Shown here piece by piece: positions 51,959 through 64,000 of a DNA stretch of 64,000 nt. Each line of letters starts with the position of its first letter. Position 1 is the first letter of the stretch. This DNA comes from Augochlora pura (Eukaryota > Arthropoda > Insecta > Hymenoptera > Halictidae): NCBI RefSeq assembly GCF_028453695.1, contig NC_135780.1:12087172-12151171 (forward strand), written 5' to 3'. The notes under the pieces are model-generated. The model did no database searches. It had not been told where the DNA came from and saw nothing but the letters and a program-made list of their open reading frames with translations. The translations under genes and the position numbers were made by a program.

Positions 51959-54900
51959 TTACTGTCAGCTATTGTATATTTCCAAATTAGGTATAGCTTT
52001 TTAAATTAAGTCTGGTCGTAAATATTCAAGCGTTCGAATAGCCATGTGCATACAATAGAAACAAATTTTCTCTTTTCCCCTCTATAAAATGATTAAAGAA
52101 GGGGTTGATAGACGAATTAATCGACCGAACGGACTAGTCCCGGTGTTCATCGTTTCACCCCTTAAACGACATACAATTTCCAACAACTGTTACTCGAAGG
52201 CTAGCTTAGCCACCGAGATGAACAAAATTCAGAATATAATTTTTTTTTTTTATTATTAACAGAATATAATTCAAACGTACTAGAATATTTCCTCCTTTAT
52301 TCGAACGTGATATGATGATTCCAATTGTACAAAATTAATTATTAATTTTATTAAAAATTAATTATTGATTATTAATTTTATTAAAAATTAATTATCAATT
52401 TCACTCTTCCAAGACAAGGCTGTACGCCGTTTCGAGATATGCTATTCGTCGGTCGGCATCCCGACGACCCCCCAAAAATAACCGTAGCCCATATTAACGG
52501 AGTCGCGGGGAAACAAAACGACGACTCGGAGAAGCACCATCGAGAGCCCCGGTCGACCGGCGAGCGAGGTCCCAGAGATCGCAGCAGATTGTGCCATAAG
52601 GATGCTGCGGCTCGTTCCGTCGAGATAAAGATTGGAAAGAGAGGCTGCGAGGGGTGGGGGGGAGGGGAGGAGGGCGGAGAGGGCCGCGTCGACAGCCGGC
52701 GTTTTCGCGCGCCAGAAGGCGCTTGGTGGCCGCTCGGTCCGGCCCTTCGCCACGGTGTGGGAAAAAGGGACTACGGGATCTCCACGGAGACCGGCCCAGG
52801 AAAGAGAGAAGAGGAGAGGAACGTCCACGAAAACGAAAACCAGAACGTGGAACGAGAAGCAAAACGAGGAGCGATCGACCGAGTTGGGGAGGGGAGGGGG
52901 GAGAAAGGGAGCACAGGCTATCGAGAGGCGATGAGAGAGTGGCCGGTCAATCGTCGGCTTCGGCCGGCCAGATGCAGGATCCGCAGACGGAACCGAACGG
53001 AAGGAAGCGCTTTTTATTCTGTTTGTTGCGCGGCTTTTTGCGGACGATCGGAACCGGGCGCGCAGGGCTCCGCGCCGTGGAAGGTGGGAGAGAAGGTCGT
53101 TCCTGTGGGTACCGAGCGGGCTGAAAAGGCTGAGAAGACTCTCCGGGGTGGACTGGGAATGCGCTGAGAAACGAGGGAGGCTGACGCTTCCTGTCCCGCA
53201 TTCGAATTCAGTGCCGCGTGTAAACACGACCCTCTCTCTCTCTCTCTCTCTCTGTCTCTGTGTTTTTAAAACTGGATCTCGCTGGTTCCGATTCCTCTGT
53301 TTGTATTTTTCTCCTCGGTCCGACTAACCCTTTCATCCTTCACACGGATCGTTGCGGTGACCCGAACCTCGGAAGTGTACGCCATTCTTTCTCGTCTTCG
53401 TCGACCAGTATAATTCGTTCTTAGAATAGCTGCGACAGCTCATCTTGTCATTCTATCCTCGTATAATTAATTACTGAAATGGATGCAAATTGTTGAAAGT
53501 TTTTGAATTAAAACTTTAATACAGTTTATGTTCAATTCAATTTAATACTTCAGAACATTCGCGTATCCAGTAGAATAAGTGATATATAACAGAACTACAG
53601 AGAAATAATATATACAATGTTAGTGGTAATCCGAGGTGGCAACCTCACGGTCCGGTTTCTGCTTTAGAACTGAAAAATCCGTGGGCCTTCGTCGCCAATG
53701 GCTCACCCTCATAAAGGGCCATAAAACAGTTTGCTGGGTCTGTTTTCATCTGTAGTCATCGTTGAAATTCCAACACAAATAACTTCGAATCGGTCACTGC
53801 ACATAAATTTTTCACGTCGACTGTACGAAGATTTTTAATAAAAATAACGAGATGCCAAGCGTGTCTGAGGGAACGAAAGGAACTGACAGTAATCGTTGCA
53901 CACCTCGTCTCGACCCTCCAACTGTCGCGATTCCGAGGGGCGAGAGACCTAGAAAAGAGAAATAGAAAGTCGTGAAACAAGGACCCACCCTATGCAACAG
54001 ATGTCGCCGCCCCGCGTGTCGTCCCCCCTCCCCCCCTCTCCGAACTTTCGAAATTAACCAGAAACGCCGGGGCGATTAATTTATCATGGTTGTCGCTCCG
54101 CCGGCATTTCTCTCGGTTACGCGCGTTGCGCAACGCCGATGGGCTTTCACCCGATGATCGGGTAATAACGGTGATAGTAATTAGCAATTTATACCCATCG
54201 GAGCCGCATAAACTGCGAACAGAAACGAAAGGACCGTGTATCATTACGGCCGACGGCACGGAAAAACTTACCCGAGAGGGGACACCGAACTTTGGCACCT
54301 TTCGGATATATGAGACGTTTGGTCGAGGTTGTTTCAAATTTAATTTTCATCGACGTCGAAAGCTTCACTTTTTTAATTGCAGTTTATCTGGACGAAGTGT
54401 TTTAATACTCGAGAGAGATTTTTCAGGTTGCTGGCAGTCGAGGGCGGTATTTTTTGAAATTGTTGAAAATGCTGTGTATTCGAAGTAGATTATTAGATTT
54501 CCTCGAGATGAAACATTTTATTCTTTAACTTTGTTTCGTTTATTTATTTAGTATCACCCCCTTTTCAGCTATGCCATCAATTCTAAATTAAATGCCAAAC
54601 ATCCTAAATTAAATGTAGGATTAAAGTAAGATTTTAACAATATACATATTTATTAAATTTTATTTATAATTTCCATCACGAACCAGACTCATCAAAGTAG
54701 AGTTTGAAGGATTTTAGGCAATTTAGGATAGCGACCTAGGTGACGAAGTACGTCTTCAATTTTCCATTGAAGTTCCTCGAGGACATAGAAGTACTACGCG
54801 CTACTTCGACGAAGTTCTGTCGTCTTTCTTCGCTAATGTCCGCCCGCTCCTTCCACGCTCGATCCTTCCACGCTCGATCCTTTTCTTTCTCTCGATCGCC

Positions 54901-56828
54901 GACCGCAAAAGGGTTCAGCTTTGGGGGACCGTGACTCGGCGAGTCCCCCCCTTCCCTCCACGATATCCGCCGAGCGTCTTCCTTCGTTCGCAGACGCTTT
55001 TTCTCGAGGCCCGTGTTACGGCAGCGAAGTTCTCGAGGTCCCGCGGGAACGGCCGAGATAAAAGGGAGGAGAGCCCATTGTTGCGCTCGCGCTTTCTTCC
55101 GCCCNNNNNNNNNNNNNNNNNNNNNNNNNNNNNNNNNNNNNNNNNNNNNNNNNNNNNNNNNNNNNNNNNNNNNNNNNNNNNNNNNNNNNNNNNNNNNNNN
55201 NNNNCTAGTTGGGTTCCAAGATGGCCGACGGCTACTCTCAAGAGAAACGAATTTACGAGCGGCGTCGCTTTCGACACTTTGCGGGACAGGCTGTTCACGA
55301 GCAAAATAAAGGGTAGCGAAGAATGCGATTCGCGCCGGGGAACAATAGGGGATGTCGATGCGTGCCCGAGACAGGTCCGGGGCATTATGTTCCCGGGCAC
55401 AATGGCTCGCGAGGAGCAGTATGCGCTGCGCGGTAATCTGTCGCCCTGCGAGTACTTATGCGTTTTTGTCGCAGAGGGGTCAGCAACGAGGGGCGCGTGG
55501 GGTGTTTCGCACCCATCGTGTTTTCGCAGCGAGTGACGTCAGTGGGTTACGAACCCGGTGAAAGGAGTCGGAGGGGCGGCGAGAGGAACGTCTGGCCAGA
55601 GGGGGTCTCGAAGCTCCGCGGACGGTTTTCACCGACCACGAATATACGAGGTGTACACTGTCCGCCAGACTGAATTACTTTGCGATGTATCGTCAGCATA
55701 GACGTCTTGTCATTGTTAATCCCTTGTAGAAACATTATACGCACACGGTGATGGCCAGCTATCACCAATTGCGAAATAGACCACAGGATGTGCACTTAAA
55801 AATAATGAACTAATCGGAGATAGTTGGCAATCATTGAAAATGGGTTAATTCCACGAAGAGAATGCTAAACGTGTCAATGTAAGAACCATACGTCTTCTAA
55901 CAACCCTTAAAGCGATGCCATCCAGGGTGTAAAGGTTACGAGAGCGCACGCGGCGACCCAAAGGTCAGCCGCGCGAAGAGGAATCGCGATAAATAGGCAA
56001 GGGTTGGAAATGCCTCGATCTTTCGAGCCTTTTCGATAACGCGGCCGAGATCGCCCCCGTCGAGACACAACGATTTCCAGATCTCACGGAGCAATTTCTT
56101 TGATAATCAGGGTACACCGACCAACCCCTTCGCTGTAATCAAATTATCGGGTCGGATTCGGGGCACGGGCGGGGCCCTGCCGAATCGGGTTCCGGTGTAA
56201 CCCGTTCGCCCGACGCTTCGCCTCGCCTCAGCGAGCGGCTCGCGCGGAGTATCGCGGCGCGTAAGAAGAGCGTAATACGCTTAAAAAGAAGGGTATGACG
56301 TCACGAGGAGGTGGCACGCCGCGGCGCGTGCCGTCGGATGGGGTACGCGAGTTTATCGTGGCCCCGTGGAACAGAGACAAGAGACGCGAGCTGGGTAACC
56401 GGTGCAGTCGGAGGGAGGGAGGGAGGAAGCAGAAAAGCTGTGGCCAAGAAGACGGAGCGAGAGAGAGAGAGAGAGAAGGAGAAGGAGGAAGAGAGAGTGC
56501 CGAGAGAGTGCCGGGAGAGAGCAAGAGAGAGAGAAAGGAAGAAGACAGGCGCCCCGAGGAGTCTACGACAGGCTCGCATGCAGGCAAGAAGTCCGCACGA
56601 GTGGCTGGGGTGTCGTACAGGGGCCTAGGTGGTGGGGGTGGGCGCGTGCAGCCGGCCTGCAGCTGCCTCGTTCGCCGGCCCCGGCCCCTCGAGCCCCGCG
56701 CCCTTAAACAAGAGTTCCCCGTACCCCTCCAAGAGCCGGTCACGTCGCGAGCCACCGGCGCAGCCGCTACCCACCACCCCTCTAGTTCCCCACAACCCCT
56801 CTCTCAGGGGACCCGGCGGGACCACAAT
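51959..56828. other. Gene-poor region upstream of Delta
   Basis: Contains a purine-rich GC block at 52600-53160, open on both strands for up to 261 codons with no domain, (CT)n at 53230-53254, a 15-bp tandem (TCCTTCCACGCTCGA) at about 54850, a scaffold gap at 55105-55204 and a GAGAG-rich tract at 56455-56545. I see no gene. Confidence 0.5.
55105..55204. other. Assembly gap, 100 N
   Basis: Exactly 100 unknown bases, a placeholder length. Confidence 1.
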
Positions 56829-56866
56829 TATAAGTAGGGGTGCTCCCGGCTTACTACTTCCAGTCG
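56829..56866 (+). promoter_or_regulatory. Candidate core promoter (TATA plus initiator), distal
   Basis: TATAAG at 56829-56834 is followed 32 bases on by CCAGTC, similar to the insect initiator. If used, the Delta leader would be about 2.2 kb. A second candidate is at 58593. Confidence 0.25.
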
Positions 56867-58592
56867 AGGGTTGCACGCCGTTGTGTAGACGCGAGGGACA
56901 CGTAAGCGTCCTTTCCAAACGCTACCAGCGCACGCGTGTGTAACCGCCAATCGTAGTAACAGTTCAGAGTTTTCGTATTCTACGGGTACGAAGACACGGG
57001 ATTGCAAGAGCTCATAGTTGTTCGCCACGACCAACTGTGCGGTATTGTGGCGCGAAAAACGACAGAGGACAGATCGGAGGGATACTATTCGTACGGTCCA
57101 TCCAGCGGCGCGCGGTTCGCAGGATAACCAACCGGACGACAACAACGCCGGTCGTCGAACCAACCGAGATCGTAGGACTCGCCATCTGTCGATCGCGCTT
57201 TCCAGTGTCTCGTGACCGATCGACGTTCCACAGTGCTTGACGGAGTAACCGTGGTGTGGCGCTAGTGTCTCGGCTGTATTAGTGAGCGCGCGCGCGGAAA
57301 CCCCGTGGATCCCCGGATCATCGTAGCCGAGCGACGAAGAGGATAGAGAGCCCGAGGAGCGAAAGAGGATAGGAAAAGTGCATCGAGGGAGGAACTAGCC
57401 TCCCGAAGATCTCGTACACACGAGCCCACTTTCACAAGGAAAACGACCGGGAGTCCGGTACGCGGGCCAAGGGGCGCATCTTTGGATCCCAGTAGTAGCC
57501 GAGCTACGGTGTGGTGCCATTCGTGCCGGTTCTCTCTTCGCGTGTACTTCTCCTTGTCTCTCTTCCCGCCCCTTCTCCCAAAAGTACCACCCCCACCCCG
57601 GCCCTTAGAAAAACTTCCCCTCGCTCGAAACGAAGCACATTGACTCTCCCTCTTTCCCCCGTTTGACTCTTGCTCGCACACACGACGAAAGGGTACCCTC
57701 GCTCCACCACCGCCGTTGCTGGTACCACCACCATAGACGTCGTCGTCGAGATCCCCCCCCCCCACCATCGTCGGACGGCCGCTACCGCCGCCGATATTCC
57801 CCTTCGTTCCTCCCACTCTTTTCTCTCCTCCAGCGGCGCTGTGCCACCACCACTCCTCCGGGCCGACACTCTTGCCGAGGGAATTATTCCTCACGGTTCG
57901 TCGACGGCCAGTCAGTGCGCGACTCGTCGTTGTTGCGACGGTTGGCGAGGCGAGAGTGGTGTCGTATCGTGTGCCTTTTTTTTTCATTGGCCCTCAAAGC
58001 CGGCGAAGAATAATTATGCTCGTGGCGGATCGTCGCGACTCTCGTCGACGTAGTGGCTCGTGCGACGCGAAACAACGCTCCACGCGGGCGTAATAACGAG
58101 ATCTACTGATCGAGAAGACCGCGGGATTAAACGGCAAACCAACAAACATCGTCAGACAACAAGAGGAGGACCGATATAATATATACATTACCTACATACA
58201 TACACGTATATACGGTGCGTCAATTATACATCTAGGCGAGCACAGAGAGTTTTGTACGCGTGCAGCGAGAAAAAGGGGAAAACCAGCGACTCGCCGAAAG
58301 GATCGCGCGCGCTCGGCACCCGGTGTGTTTCGCCTAATTATCCTACGCACAACTGCATTACCATCCGATATACCCTGGACGAAGCTGTTCGACGACTCTC
58401 GGCGTCCCACGGATAAATGGAATAAAGTGTGTCACAGGCAGTGTTCAGTGATCGCGCGTGATATATATATTTATATATATATAAATATTATTTGTATTCG
58501 TATTACCTGCTCGCGCGGCGTACGTGAAAAATTTTACGGTTAACGTACCCAGAGTGTATATTATTATTATTATTATTATTGCAGTGCGACCA

Positions 58593-58625
58593 TATATAGG
58601 ACAGAGAAGTGACGCGAGTTCATCT
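58593..58625 (+). promoter_or_regulatory. Candidate core promoter (TATATA), proximal
   Basis: TATATA at 58593-58598 lies 450 bases before the Delta ATG. The base about 30 downstream falls in AGTTCATCT, a weak initiator match. It follows an ATT run and a TATATA-rich tract, so the match may be chance. Confidence 0.25.
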
Positions 58626-59042
58626 CGTTGTTTATTTTTTTTTCTTATTCTTCCTCGTTTGCTTCGTCGCGTTGTAATTCGCGGTTTTTGCGCCTAGTTT
58701 CGTTCGGTTCTCTTTTCGATACCGATTCTATCGTGCGAGAAGAATCTCCGGGCAACGCAAGTTCTACGGTACACTTTTGCACGGAGAGAGGATTACACCG
58801 TCGATTGTACCACGTTGCACATCGGTTACCGGAGCGATATAGAGAGAGGTGCGACGGTGCGTTTACACCTTTGTGTTACACCTCGTACACGGCGGTTCAC
58901 GGTGGGCTATGCAGCCTCGCGAAATCCAAGCGAGGAGGTAACGCCGACGAGCACACACACCTGGGCACCACGGTCCACACGCATCCGCCGTCAACGAAGC
59001 ACCGGCGGCGTGTAAACATCCGACACCCAACAACCACCAAAC
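58626..59042 (+). other. Delta 5' leader (start uncertain)
   Basis: Sequence before the Delta start codon, probably 5' untranslated, though its 5' limit depends on the promoter. It holds at least one upstream ORF, an ATG at 58909 with TAA ending at 58941 (10 codons). The start context CCAAACATG fits insect translation starts. Confidence 0.5.
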
Positions 59043-62000
59043 ATGTGGACCACGATGCTCGTGTGGACGGTCGCCGTCGTGCTATTGCCGACACCCCGAA
59101 CGGTAAGCATTATTCTTTTACCGAAGCCTATTTCTCTCGCTTTAACTCGTCCCAGCGTGATCGAAAATGTATCGCAGGCCGGTGTTCCAAGCGATACGTC
59201 GCGTTTCACCTAGCACGGTAACTCCGTCTCGAGTCGGTTTTATCGGGTTCGACGAGTCCTCGAACCGTTCAATTTCGAACGGTCCGAAATATTTCACGGT
59301 GTATTTTTGGCCGCGCGAAACCGCGTTTCTTTCGGTTGCGCATAATCCGTCTGAGTGGAGCGCCGTGAAATATTCTCACGGCGAGAGAAGACCGGTCCGC
59401 GAAGGACGGATTTAACGGACGCGAACGAGCGGCGCCTACAATTTTCCAATTACCGCGCGCGCACGGCGGTCCCCTGGGGTGCGCGTTTTTCTCTCGCTGG
59501 CGACTCTCGCGCGACGCGACGGGGGGACGACGGCCCCGAAACGCCGACAAACGGCCCCGCGATATACATGTACGTACGTCTATCGACGTGCGGACACCGT
59601 CGCGGAAACGCATGCCGCCGATCCACCGGCACACCGAAAGGATTATTTTGTGAACGGATCGACGGTGTACAGGGCTTACGATGTTGTCAAACCCCGACGG
59701 GGAATACGTTTGTCAACTCGGGCCCTGGTGCGGCCCGACCTTCGCCGGCTGCCGATGAATGGCGCGATGTTTTGGTTCGGATTCCAAGACGTTCCCGTCT
59801 GTCAAACCGGTCGCCCCGCCGTAAGCTCTGTTGGTATTTACGGATAAAAACGACGGCGCGTCGATGGGTTCCGTTCAGAATAGAATCCCTCGGTCTACAT
59901 ATTTATCGGCCGTCTCTCTTTCTCTCCGTCCGTCCTTCCGTCCGTCGCTCTTCTCTCTTTCTTTCTCTCTCCCGTTCGCCGACGCGTCCTCTCGCGCAAC
60001 CTCCCCCCTCGTCTAATTGAGCACTTGCGTAAGTGCGATCGCGGCTTATATTTATCCAACCTATATCGGCCGGCCGGCGGCGCGCGGATCCTCGAAACGA
60101 AACACGTCCGATTCGAGAACGATCCTCTCCTCTCACTCGATTCAGAAACCCAGAGGATCGCGTGTCTCTCCCTAGGCTCTCTCGTTCCTTTTTTCCCCTG
60201 GCCGCCACCCCGCGGCTGCCCAACTGTATTCTTCCTGGGAGAGATGTTTTTTTCCCTCCCGTGGTTCTCGGCTCTCTTTCTTTCGAAGAGAAAGAGAGAG
60301 AGAGAGGGCGAGCGAGCAGCAGACGCACACGAACCGGCCGCAGACTCGAGCCATCCGGCGAAACAGGAGAAAAGGCAACAGTATTCGCCGCTTGTACAAC
60401 AACTCTAAATCTGGATCCACTCTTTTAGAAGTGTCTAGCGCGCGCCGCCGCCGCCTCCTCGTCCTCTTCTCGCGCGTTGTCTTCGGCAACTGTTCGCCTC
60501 GACCTTCGCGGAGAGAGACACCCTCGGAAATCGGCGCGGATCGGTGGGCTCCCTTTGTCTCCTCCTCTCGCTCCGACCACGCCAAAAGTCGCTCGAGACG
60601 ACGCGTATCTCCCTGGACGGAGAGCAGGGGAGGGGCGGGGTGCTAGGAAGAGACTGAAAGGGTGACTCTGGAAATTGTTTTGTGACGAAATAACGTCGGT
60701 TGTTGTATCCGTAAATAGTCGGCGGCGGCCATTCCCGTTCCGAGAATAGCGCTCTAGCGCGCCAAAAATGAGAATTCCTCATCGTAGCGGCGAGCACGCG
60801 GCATCTCTCTCTCACTCTCTCTCTCTCTTTAGCGGCGCGCTTTCCGCTTCAAGAGAACGCAATCGGTGAATATCTCTCTTCCAGAGCCGCGGAAGCCTCC
60901 CGCGTGTTTCCCTTTGTATATTTTTCGATGCCGCTCGTAAAGCGCCGCCATGTTTGCTTTGCGAAACGATCGGCCGTCCATTGAACGCGCGGAAAAAAGA
61001 AAGACGCGCGGGGATCGGATTTCCAGCGAATAACTCGCGAAAAGATTTCTCGCCTCTCCTCGGTTCGTCGGCTGTGTTGATTTCCCTCGGCTGCTTCTCC
61101 CGATTTCCTCCCCGCCTTTTTTTTCTTCTTATTTTCCGAGGGAAACGGAACGGGGGAGGAAATCGGCGGTGTTCCGTCGTCGCGCGTCAAAAATTGCGGG
61201 TAAATTGCGGGCTCCGAGGGTGTAATGGACGTGAGGACCGAGGCGACCGGCGAGATCGTAAAACGATCCGATCGCAGGCTCGATAGTAAGGTTAGTGCGC
61301 TCCTCTCGTTCACGTGAGACACGATATATGTATAGTTTTGCTCGGCTATACAATGTCTCGTGGGAAGGCTCGCTTGTCTGCTGCCTGCCGGCTGCCTGTC
61401 TCCGTCTCTCTTTCCTCCTTCTACCTTTCTCTCTCTCTCTTCTCTCGGCGTGTGTGCGTGTGTTGGTGCGTGCCGCGTTCCCGCAACCCATTGTCCACAG
61501 TGGTCAAGAACTGTTGGCCGTAGCGAGTGGCCCACGACGAGGGTAGGAACGGAGAAATATTGACGCAACGGCTCTGTTTACACTGGACACTGTCGCCCGA
61601 GAAAAAACGGCCTCAAGGAGAACGGTGTTTTCGACGGGACGACGCCTCGAAAACTCAGACGCGAGAACTCTTTGATCTCCCTTCGATCAGTCTTCGATCA
61701 GTCATTGATCTTTCTTCGATTCTCGATCCTCTACATTGCCAACCGGCCGAGGACACCTCCGTCACAAGACCCAAGTTCCCACTTCACGGGTTTCAATTCC
61801 TCCTCGTCCCTCGTTTCATTTCCGACCAACCCCGGAAACGACCTCCAACAGCCGAGCAACGAATTCAAACCGTTCCATTCTACCGTTTAGAAACGTTACC
61901 GTTCCGCGGCCGTCGCACTCTCTACGAAGCGCGCAAAATTGTATTACCTTCCGATACAATCGAGTCTTCATTGTGATTACAAAGTATCTCCCGGTCTACT

Positions 62001-63426
62001 CGCGTCCCCGAAGCCGCCGAATTCACCGTGAAAAACTTTGCTTCGCGATTCGCGAAGACATCGTCGAACGAGGCGACAGCCTGGCGAAGGGGGTCGCTCT
62101 CGACCCGGCCGTCGGCGTGCCTCGAGGGAGCGACGTCCGTACGATAATACGTTTACGACTGGCTTCGTTTTTCACGCCTCGGGAGACGCCCTTCGTGTTC
62201 CACATGATCGTTGGCGGCGCGCGTGGCGAGATGTCCATCTGCGCCTCCGCTGCCCCAACCCTTTTTTTCTTCCGTTCGCGTTGCGTCTCGTCGAGCAAAC
62301 ACAGAGGGAACAAGAGAGAGAAAGACAGAGAGAGAAAGAGAGAGAGAGAGAGAGATGACGATTGTGGGGGAGGAGATAAAAGACAGCGAGCGAAAAAGAA
62401 AAAGCGTTTTTTGCCGGGTCACTCGCGCAGATATCTCCGCTCCTACTGGGAGACACGCGTGCGCAAAAACTCGGTTACACACGTGCTGTCGGGTTGCCGC
62501 CGCGTCTCTCTCTCTGTATTTCTCTCCCTTTGCTCTCTTGCTCTCTGGTTCGGGCACGAGGCGACCCCCGACGTCGGAGGATCCGGCGGAGAGAGTTTGT
62601 CGCGATCGGCCCGCTTTTCGGCGGCCGCAGACGGTTTCGGGGAAACAAGTAAACACACAGTGTCGAAAAGGGGGGCGGCCATGTGTTGCGAGAAGAAGAC
62701 GAGCCCGTCAGAGCGCGCCTTCGTCGATACCTTGGGGGGTCCTCGGTGTGGGTCAGGTGCGTCGCCGGACGTCTCTCCGACTCTAGCGAACTGTGCGAAC
62801 AGCATCCTAATGAATGGCAGCGTTGTCTAGCCGGTGAGAGATCGCGGATGCCGACAAGAACTTCATTGTGGACGGTAAACGTCGTGCGACTGCTACCGAA
62901 TTCTCCCGACATTTTCGTAGCCGATATCCAACACAGCCGACAAATTTGAACCAACTATATATGTCTCCCTCGCGGAGAAACCTCATTCGGTAGATCACGT
63001 CTGTGATCTACTCTCGACGCTCTGGATTTAATAAAACTAACCTAACCCTTCTAGAATAGGAGGAGCAGCACCATACCTATCGATTTCTGTTCTAAACACT
63101 GATGCGAGCCCGATGTTTTCCAGGTAAACGCCTCGGGGGTGTTCGAGCTGAGGCTGAAGTCGTTCGTGAACGAGTACGGGAAGGACAGTCTGGGCAAGTG
63201 CTGCTCGGGCAGCACGTCCAAGACCGGCGAGTGCTCGGGCGTATGCAAAACCAGGTTCAGGGTATGCCTGAAGCAGTATCAGGTGAAGATCGACACGACG
63301 ACGCCGTGCACGTACGGCGACGTCGTCACACCCGTCCTCGGCGAGAACATCGTTAACCTGAGCCCGAACGTCGCCATGCCGAGCTTCACCAACCCCATCA
63401 GATTCCCGTTCGAGTTCACGTGGCCG
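59043..63426 (+). CDS. Delta, Notch ligand, first two coding exons, partial
   Basis: Delta is a single-pass membrane ligand that activates Notch on neighbouring cells, in lateral inhibition and boundary formation. Exon 1 (59043-59102) encodes 20 residues, MWTTMLVWTVAVVLLPTPRT, a signal peptide, and ends in phase 0 at ACG|GTAAGC. Exon 2 (63124-63426, 101 codons) follows a TTTTCCAG acceptor and encodes residues 21-121: the MNNL domain at the Notch-ligand N terminus, with FELRLKSF, the KCCSG cysteine pair, CKTRFRVCLKQYQ, PCTYGDVVTPVLGEN and PIRFPFEFTWP, ending before GTAAGT. Pairing of the two exons rests on matching phase, position and the signal-peptide character of exon 1. The DSL domain, EGF repeats, membrane segment and tail lie beyond the right edge. 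Confidence 0.95.
59103..63123 (+). other. Delta first intron, 4.0 kb
   Basis: GC-rich intron separating the signal-peptide exon from the MNNL exon. It contains TCTC and GA runs (60290-60308; 62318-62355), several GCCGCCAT/GCGGCCAT motifs (60727, 60946, 62682), and a 364-codon plus-strand open frame (61736-62830) whose charged tract comes from the GA repeat. I judge that frame not coding. Long first introns of Notch-ligand genes often hold enhancers (family knowledge; not shown here). Confidence 0.85.
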
Positions 63427-64000
63427 GTAAGTGTCATCCTATACATGTAATAATAACGCCCCGCAAATAGACGACGACGACCCGGGGGCCGGATGTTCCG
63501 CGCGCGCGCGCCATGGTCCCACGCTTTAGCGAAACGGAAGCGAAAACCGGTCGCGGCACCGATCCTCTCTCTCTCTCTCTCTCTCTGTTGAGAGAATCGT
63601 TTAATTTCCGCGTGTGGCTTGCGTAACGATCGAGCGCCGCCATTTTGGTACCGTTTCGACAGTCGAAGGCCGGCGCCAGTCTCGACGATCCGCGTTAGCT
63701 ATCGTTTCTCCCAGTTAAATAGATTCCGACATAAATTAAACGTTGTCAACCGACGCGGATTTACGATCGCGATCGTCGATAACAAGCGGGAATCGCTCGC
63801 GACAGATCTGTTCTCTATATTCTTCTTTTTTTTTTTTTTCTTCGCTGCCTGTTTCCCGATACGGTGACGATTAGCATGCGATCGCGTGCTGCGCGCGGGT
63901 TACGCGTAACAACATCGCCGCGGAAAAACATCGAACCGCGCGCGCGCGCGCGCGCCATCCGTTCTCACGTCGATCGGGATCGTTTTACAAAGACATTTTC
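63427..64000 (+). other. Start of Delta second intron
   Basis: GTAAGT donor at 63427, then GC-rich sequence to the window end with (CT)n at 63567-63588, a T run at about 63824-63840 and (CG)n at 63937-63954. No further exon is visible. Confidence 0.85.

Noticed and set aside
52439..53227. Long open frames on both strands (242 and 261 codons)
   Set aside because: The block is purine-biased and GC-rich, which suppresses stops on both strands. No domain or splice structure is visible and neither frame looks like a known protein.
61736..62830. 364-codon plus-strand frame in Delta intron 1
   Set aside because: Its charged middle is a translated GA repeat, it starts and ends without gene signals, and it lies wholly inside the Delta intron.
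28669..63969. Matches to the Su(H) site YGTGRGAAM at 28669, 46156, 52756 and 63961 (reverse)
   Set aside because: About four matches per 64 kb are expected by chance for this degenerate 9-mer, and they are not clustered.

Overview
This is animal nuclear DNA, most likely from an insect and probably a hymenopteran (bee, ant or wasp). The basis is the three recognisable spliced genes with insect-type proteins, short introns with GTAAGT/TTTCAG-type splice sites, sharp swings between AT-rich and GC-rich blocks, and many small piggyBac-like and mariner-like repeats. The order-level call is inference. Two 100-N scaffold gaps lie at 46592-46691 and 55105-55204.

Layout. (1) About 1-5050, minus strand: the 5' part of an SR splicing-factor gene of the B52/SRp55 (SRSF4/5/6) group. 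It has two alternative, homologous first coding exons (2354-2480 and 2515-2638), a shared next exon (1559-1629) and a distant leader exon ending at 4863. The remaining exons were not found and probably lie beyond the left edge. (2) 6870-20179, plus strand: a complete Ino80 gene, the ATPase subunit of the INO80 chromatin-remodelling complex. It has 21 coding exons and 1625 predicted residues. The last exon is separated by a 5.3 kb GC-rich intron, and one intron appears to be GC-AG. (3) About 20.9-56.8 kb: a gene-poor stretch with no protein gene I can recognise. It holds five piggyBac-type MITEs with TTAA ends, mariner-type MITEs, several satellites and one possible spliced transcript near 26 kb. 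(4) About 57-64 kb, plus strand: the leader, signal-peptide exon (59043-59102), 4.0 kb first intron and MNNL-domain exon (63124-63426) of Delta, the Notch ligand. The rest of Delta lies beyond the right edge.

The three genes are not a functional cluster. B52 (splicing) and Ino80 (chromatin remodelling) are divergent housekeeping genes sharing an upstream region of about 1.8 kb. Delta is a developmental signalling gene, and the long gene-poor tract before it fits a regulatory landscape (inference). No CRISPR array, operon, tRNA, rRNA or clearly new protein system was seen. The most interesting direct observation is the pair of B52 first exons: they lie 34 nt apart and are both of length 3n+1, so they cannot be used together.
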